Shown: positions 34,567-36,493 of the stretch, piece by piece | Layout of the letters: each line of letters opens with the position of its first letter | Numbering within the stretch: position 1 is the first letter of the stretch | Origin: Gammaproteobacteria bacterium | GTDB lineage: Bacteria; Pseudomonadota; Gammaproteobacteria; Nevskiales; Nevskiaceae | DNA: 36,493 nt | Reading direction: 5' to 3' | Assembly: GCA_028871525.1 (NCBI GenBank) | Contig: JAGWMX010000019.1 | Span: 1-36,493 of the forward strand | Position numbers and translations under genes: made by a program | Notes under the pieces: model-generated | What the model was told of the DNA's origin: nothing | The model's database searches: none | Seen by the model: only the letters and a program-made list of their open reading frames with translations

Positions 34567-35649
34567 TTATTCTACCATCCGCTGTAGCCGCCCATGTTCC
34601 ACGTGGAACCTCCGCGGTGAAAGTGCGGGGAGCGCTGACGAGCCGCCGGCCAGTTCGGTGATCACCACCTGTCCATCGTAGTCAGATAGTGCGGCGGCGA
34701 GCCTGCTTTGCGCGGCGGCGGCCAGTTCCGCACTGAAATCGTCAATTAGCAGCAGCGGCGATACGCCGCGCAGAATCAGCAGTCGTCGTGCCTGATGTAG
34801 CCTTAGTGCAGTGGCGGTCAGTTTCTCTTCTCCGCCGCTCAAACGGCGTCGCGCATCGTGGCCATCGCGCGCGAACTTCAGATCCCCGCGGTGTGGACCA
34901 AGCTGGGTGCGCCCGATTTTTTTATCCACCTCCCGCTGACGGCGCAGGGCCTCCGCCAACGGCTCATCTGTATTCCAACCATCGCTTAATTCCACCCGCC
35001 ATTCGCCGCCACCAACCAACACTTTCAATGTTGCCAACAACTCTTCGTAAGCTGCTTCGAAATGCTGCCGTCTGAGCCTGGCGATCATTTCTCCGCTGAC
35101 CGCCAACTCGTGTTCCAGCGCCTCTATCATCGCTTGTCCATGACGCCCGCCTGCCGCTAGCGCGGAATTGCGCTGTGCCAGCGCGCGGCGATAGCGCCGC
35201 CAGCAATCCAGGAAGCCTGGTTCCACGTGGAACAACAACCAGTCCAGATAGCGGCGACGGTGTGCCGGACCCGCTGCAACCAAGGCATCGGCGCCTTGAT
35301 CCACGCTCAGCAACGGCAGTGTTTTGGCGGTTTCGGCTGCCGTGGCGATGCGCTGATCCAGCGTACGCTCCATTTCGAACCGATCCCCGGAGACGCGCAA
35401 ACACCGCGTGGGTGTTGGCCCGATTTGCCTGATCCAACCACTTAAACGCCACCTTACATCGCCGTCGCCAAGCCGTTCCGCACTGGCCCGAGCCTCTCTT
35501 GTGCTCCCTGACAGCGTCTTGATCGCTTCCAGCAACGTCGTCTTGCCCGCTGCGTTGTCGCCCTCGATCAACGTCAGTCGTGGGGAAAATTCCACCTCGA
35601 CCTGTGCCAGTTTGCGATAGTTATAAGCCTGGATTTTTTCCAGGCGCAT
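34567..35649 (-). CDS. recF: DNA replication and repair protein RecF
   Basis: This 360-residue SMC-like ATPase loads RecA at single-strand gaps. Walker A is GDNAAGKTT (residues 30-38), the ABC signature is RRLSGGEEKLTATAL, and Walker B is LLLIDDFSAEL. Length is normal. It stands between dnaN and gyrB as in most gammaproteobacteria, 20 bases after the end of dnaN. The gene contains two parS-like sites, both encoding the tetrapeptide FHVE: one near residue 140 (LLFHVEPGF), the other near residue 350 (RRFHVEHGR). Confidence 0.96.
   Translation of the reverse strand: MRLEKIQAYNYRKLAQVEVEFSPRLTLIEGDNAAGKTTLLEAIKTLSGSTREARASAERLGDGDVRWRLSGWIRQIGPTPTRCLRVSGDRFEMERTLDQRIATAAETAKTLPLLSVDQGADALVAAGPAHRRRYLDWLLFHVEPGFLDCWRRYRRALAQRNSALAAGGRHGQAMIEALEHELAVSGEMIARLRRQHFEAAYEELLATLKVLVGGGEWRVELSDGWNTDEPLAEALRRQREVDKKIGRTQLGPHRGDLKFARDGHDARRRLSGGEEKLTATALRLHQARRLLILRGVSPLLLIDDFSAELAAAAQSRLAAALSDYDGQVVITELAGGSSALPALSPRRFHVEHGRLQRMVE
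34595..34610 (+). promoter_or_regulatory. parS-like ParB-binding site 1 (in recF 3' end)
   Basis: TGTTCCACGTGGAACC contains the perfect 14-bp palindrome GTTCCACGTGGAAC. It closely matches the bacterial parS consensus TGTTNCACGTGAAACA, and even more closely the TGTTCCACGTGGAACA form known from pseudomonads. It lies in the last codons of recF. Confidence 0.85.
35219..35234 (+). promoter_or_regulatory. parS-like ParB-binding site 2 (within recF)
   Basis: GGTTCCACGTGGAACA is the exact reverse complement of site 1. The core palindrome is identical and its centre lies 624 bases from that of site 1. Two identical sites beside the replication origin support a role in chromosome segregation by ParB. 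Confidence 0.85.
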
Positions 35650-35670
35650 GTCTGGGACCGCTGCTCGTAC

Positions 35671-36493
35671 TTACAGTCGCATCGGCATCACGACGTAGCG
35701 GCTGCTGACATCCTCCGGCGATTTGATCAACCCGCTCGTGTCCGGCCCGCGCAACTGCATTTCGAATTTTTCCCCATCCACAGCGCCGATCGCATCCAAC
35801 AAATAACTAACATTAAATCCAATCTCAAGGGGGTCTCCGCTATAGTCCACCAGCAATTCCTCTTCCGCTTCCTCCTGTTCTGGATTCTGTGCCTGCAGCT
35901 TCAACTTACCGTCTGCCAGTGTCAGTCGAACACCATGAAATTTCTCATTTGCCAAAATCGCCACCCGCGCCAGTGCAGCTCGCACTGGCTCTCGCTCAGC
36001 GACCAGCAACCGATCCCCGGGCGGAGGGATTACGCGTTCATAGTCTGGGAAACGTCCGTCTATGAGCTTGCTGGTCAGCTTCAGGCCGTTCAGTTCGAAA
36101 GCCACCTGATTGCTACTAAACTTAAGGCTGATCATTTCATCGTCGTCTGCCAGCAAGCGCTGTAACTCCAACACGGCCTTGCGTGGCAAAATCAGCTGTG
36201 CGTCGATGTCGGAGTCCGGCAGTACCTGCTCCGCCAGCGCCAAGCGATGGCCATCGGTAGCGACAGCACGTACCATTCCTTTTTTGAACTCCAATAGCAG
36301 CCCGTTCAGGTAATAGCGGACATCCTGCTGAGCCATTGCGAATTGTGTTTTCTGAATCAGGTGCTTAAGAACAACAACTGTGACTGAAACGCGATGCGCG
36401 TAGTCGGCGACGTCGAGCCGGGGGTAATCAGCCGCATCCAAGGTTGACAGGATGTAACGTCCGCTACTGGTTTTGACCAGCAGACGCCCAGCG
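35671..36493 (-). CDS. dnaN: DNA polymerase III beta subunit (sliding clamp), N-terminal part outside window
   Basis: About 274 residues of the clamp are visible; the frame is open to the window edge, so the N-terminal third lies beyond. The first visible residues read GRLLVKTSSGRYILSTLDAADYPRL, matching the end of clamp domain I. Domains II and III follow: RYYLNGLLLEFKKGMVRAVATDGHRLA, ILPRKAVLELQRLL, FSSNQVAFELNGLKLTSKLIDGRFPDYERVIP and the C-terminal VSSRYVVMPMRL that forms the partner-binding pocket. The ring holds polymerase and other replication factors on DNA. The order dnaN-recF-gyrB indicates that dnaA and oriC should be just to the right of the window. Confidence 0.97.
   Translation of the reverse strand, partial: AGRLLVKTSSGRYILSTLDAADYPRLDVADYAHRVSVTVVVLKHLIQKTQFAMAQQDVRYYLNGLLLEFKKGMVRAVATDGHRLALAEQVLPDSDIDAQLILPRKAVLELQRLLADDDEMISLKFSSNQVAFELNGLKLTSKLIDGRFPDYERVIPPPGDRLLVAEREPVRAALARVAILANEKFHGVRLTLADGKLKLQAQNPEQEEAEEELLVDYSGDPLEIGFNVSYLLDAIGAVDGEKFEMQLRGPDTSGLIKSPEDVSSRYVVMPMRL

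Noticed and set aside
34922-34930. TTATCCACC, close to a DnaA box
   Set aside because: A single 8-of-9 match inside recF coding sequence without neighbours or an AT-rich unwinding region. It does not mark an origin; oriC is expected beyond the right edge.

Overview
The window is chromosomal DNA from a high-GC gammaproteobacterium. The evidence is the order dnaN-recF-gyrB at the right end (the usual flank of oriC), purE-purK, an lptM-lysA pair, tamA-tamB, ttcA, dtd, apaG, sufT and a cpxP-type gene divergent from cpxR-cpxA. I cannot fix genus or order from the sequence alone. GC is high (visibly about 65-70%) almost everywhere except the left end, where the Rhs tail, a small membrane-protein gene and the flanks of an insertion sequence are clearly more AT-rich.

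Layout. (1) 1-3716 is an accessory region: the 3' end of an Rhs gene with a Gly/Ala-rich C-terminal tail, a four-helix membrane protein directly behind it (candidate immunity protein), an IS1634-family insertion sequence with 16-bp terminal inverted repeats (1608-3493), and a structured noncoding stretch. (2) 3717-7427, minus strand, is a four-gene chain with every junction overlapping by 4 nt: cpxR-like, cpxA-like, a fumarylacetoacetate hydrolase and maleylacetoacetate isomerase. A CpxP/Spy-like periplasmic protein is divergent, and the gap between holds an exact GTAAA-N5-GTAAA CpxR box. (3) 8102-11916 holds a lone sulfotransferase and two lipoproteins (NHL beta-propeller; Big_2-like Ig repeats). 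(4) 12068-22679, minus strand: lysA, a 53-codon lptM, tamB, tamA, a TraB/GumN protein, ttcA, a POT peptide transporter and dtd. (5) 23051-28124, plus strand: a GldA/GldF/GldG-like ABC cassette with a DUF4340 protein, then mutM. (6) 28125-29640: a copy of a dispersed bacterial repeat, a small secreted protein, apaG and sufT. (7) 29784-32159: a SIMPL-domain protein overlapping purE, then purK. (8) 32161-36493, minus strand: gyrB, recF and the C-terminal part of dnaN.

How the genes fit together. Envelope biology dominates: Cpx stress sensing, the TAM translocation module, LptM for LPS-transport assembly, several lipoproteins and an ABC cassette. Two matches to the ParB site parS (GTTCCACGTGGAAC core) lie inside recF, 624 bp apart, which fits the segregation region beside the origin. 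The observations that deserve most attention are the parS pair, the perfect Cpx box, the fusion of a Cpx-type operon to the last two steps of tyrosine breakdown, and the Rhs tail with its candidate membrane immunity gene.
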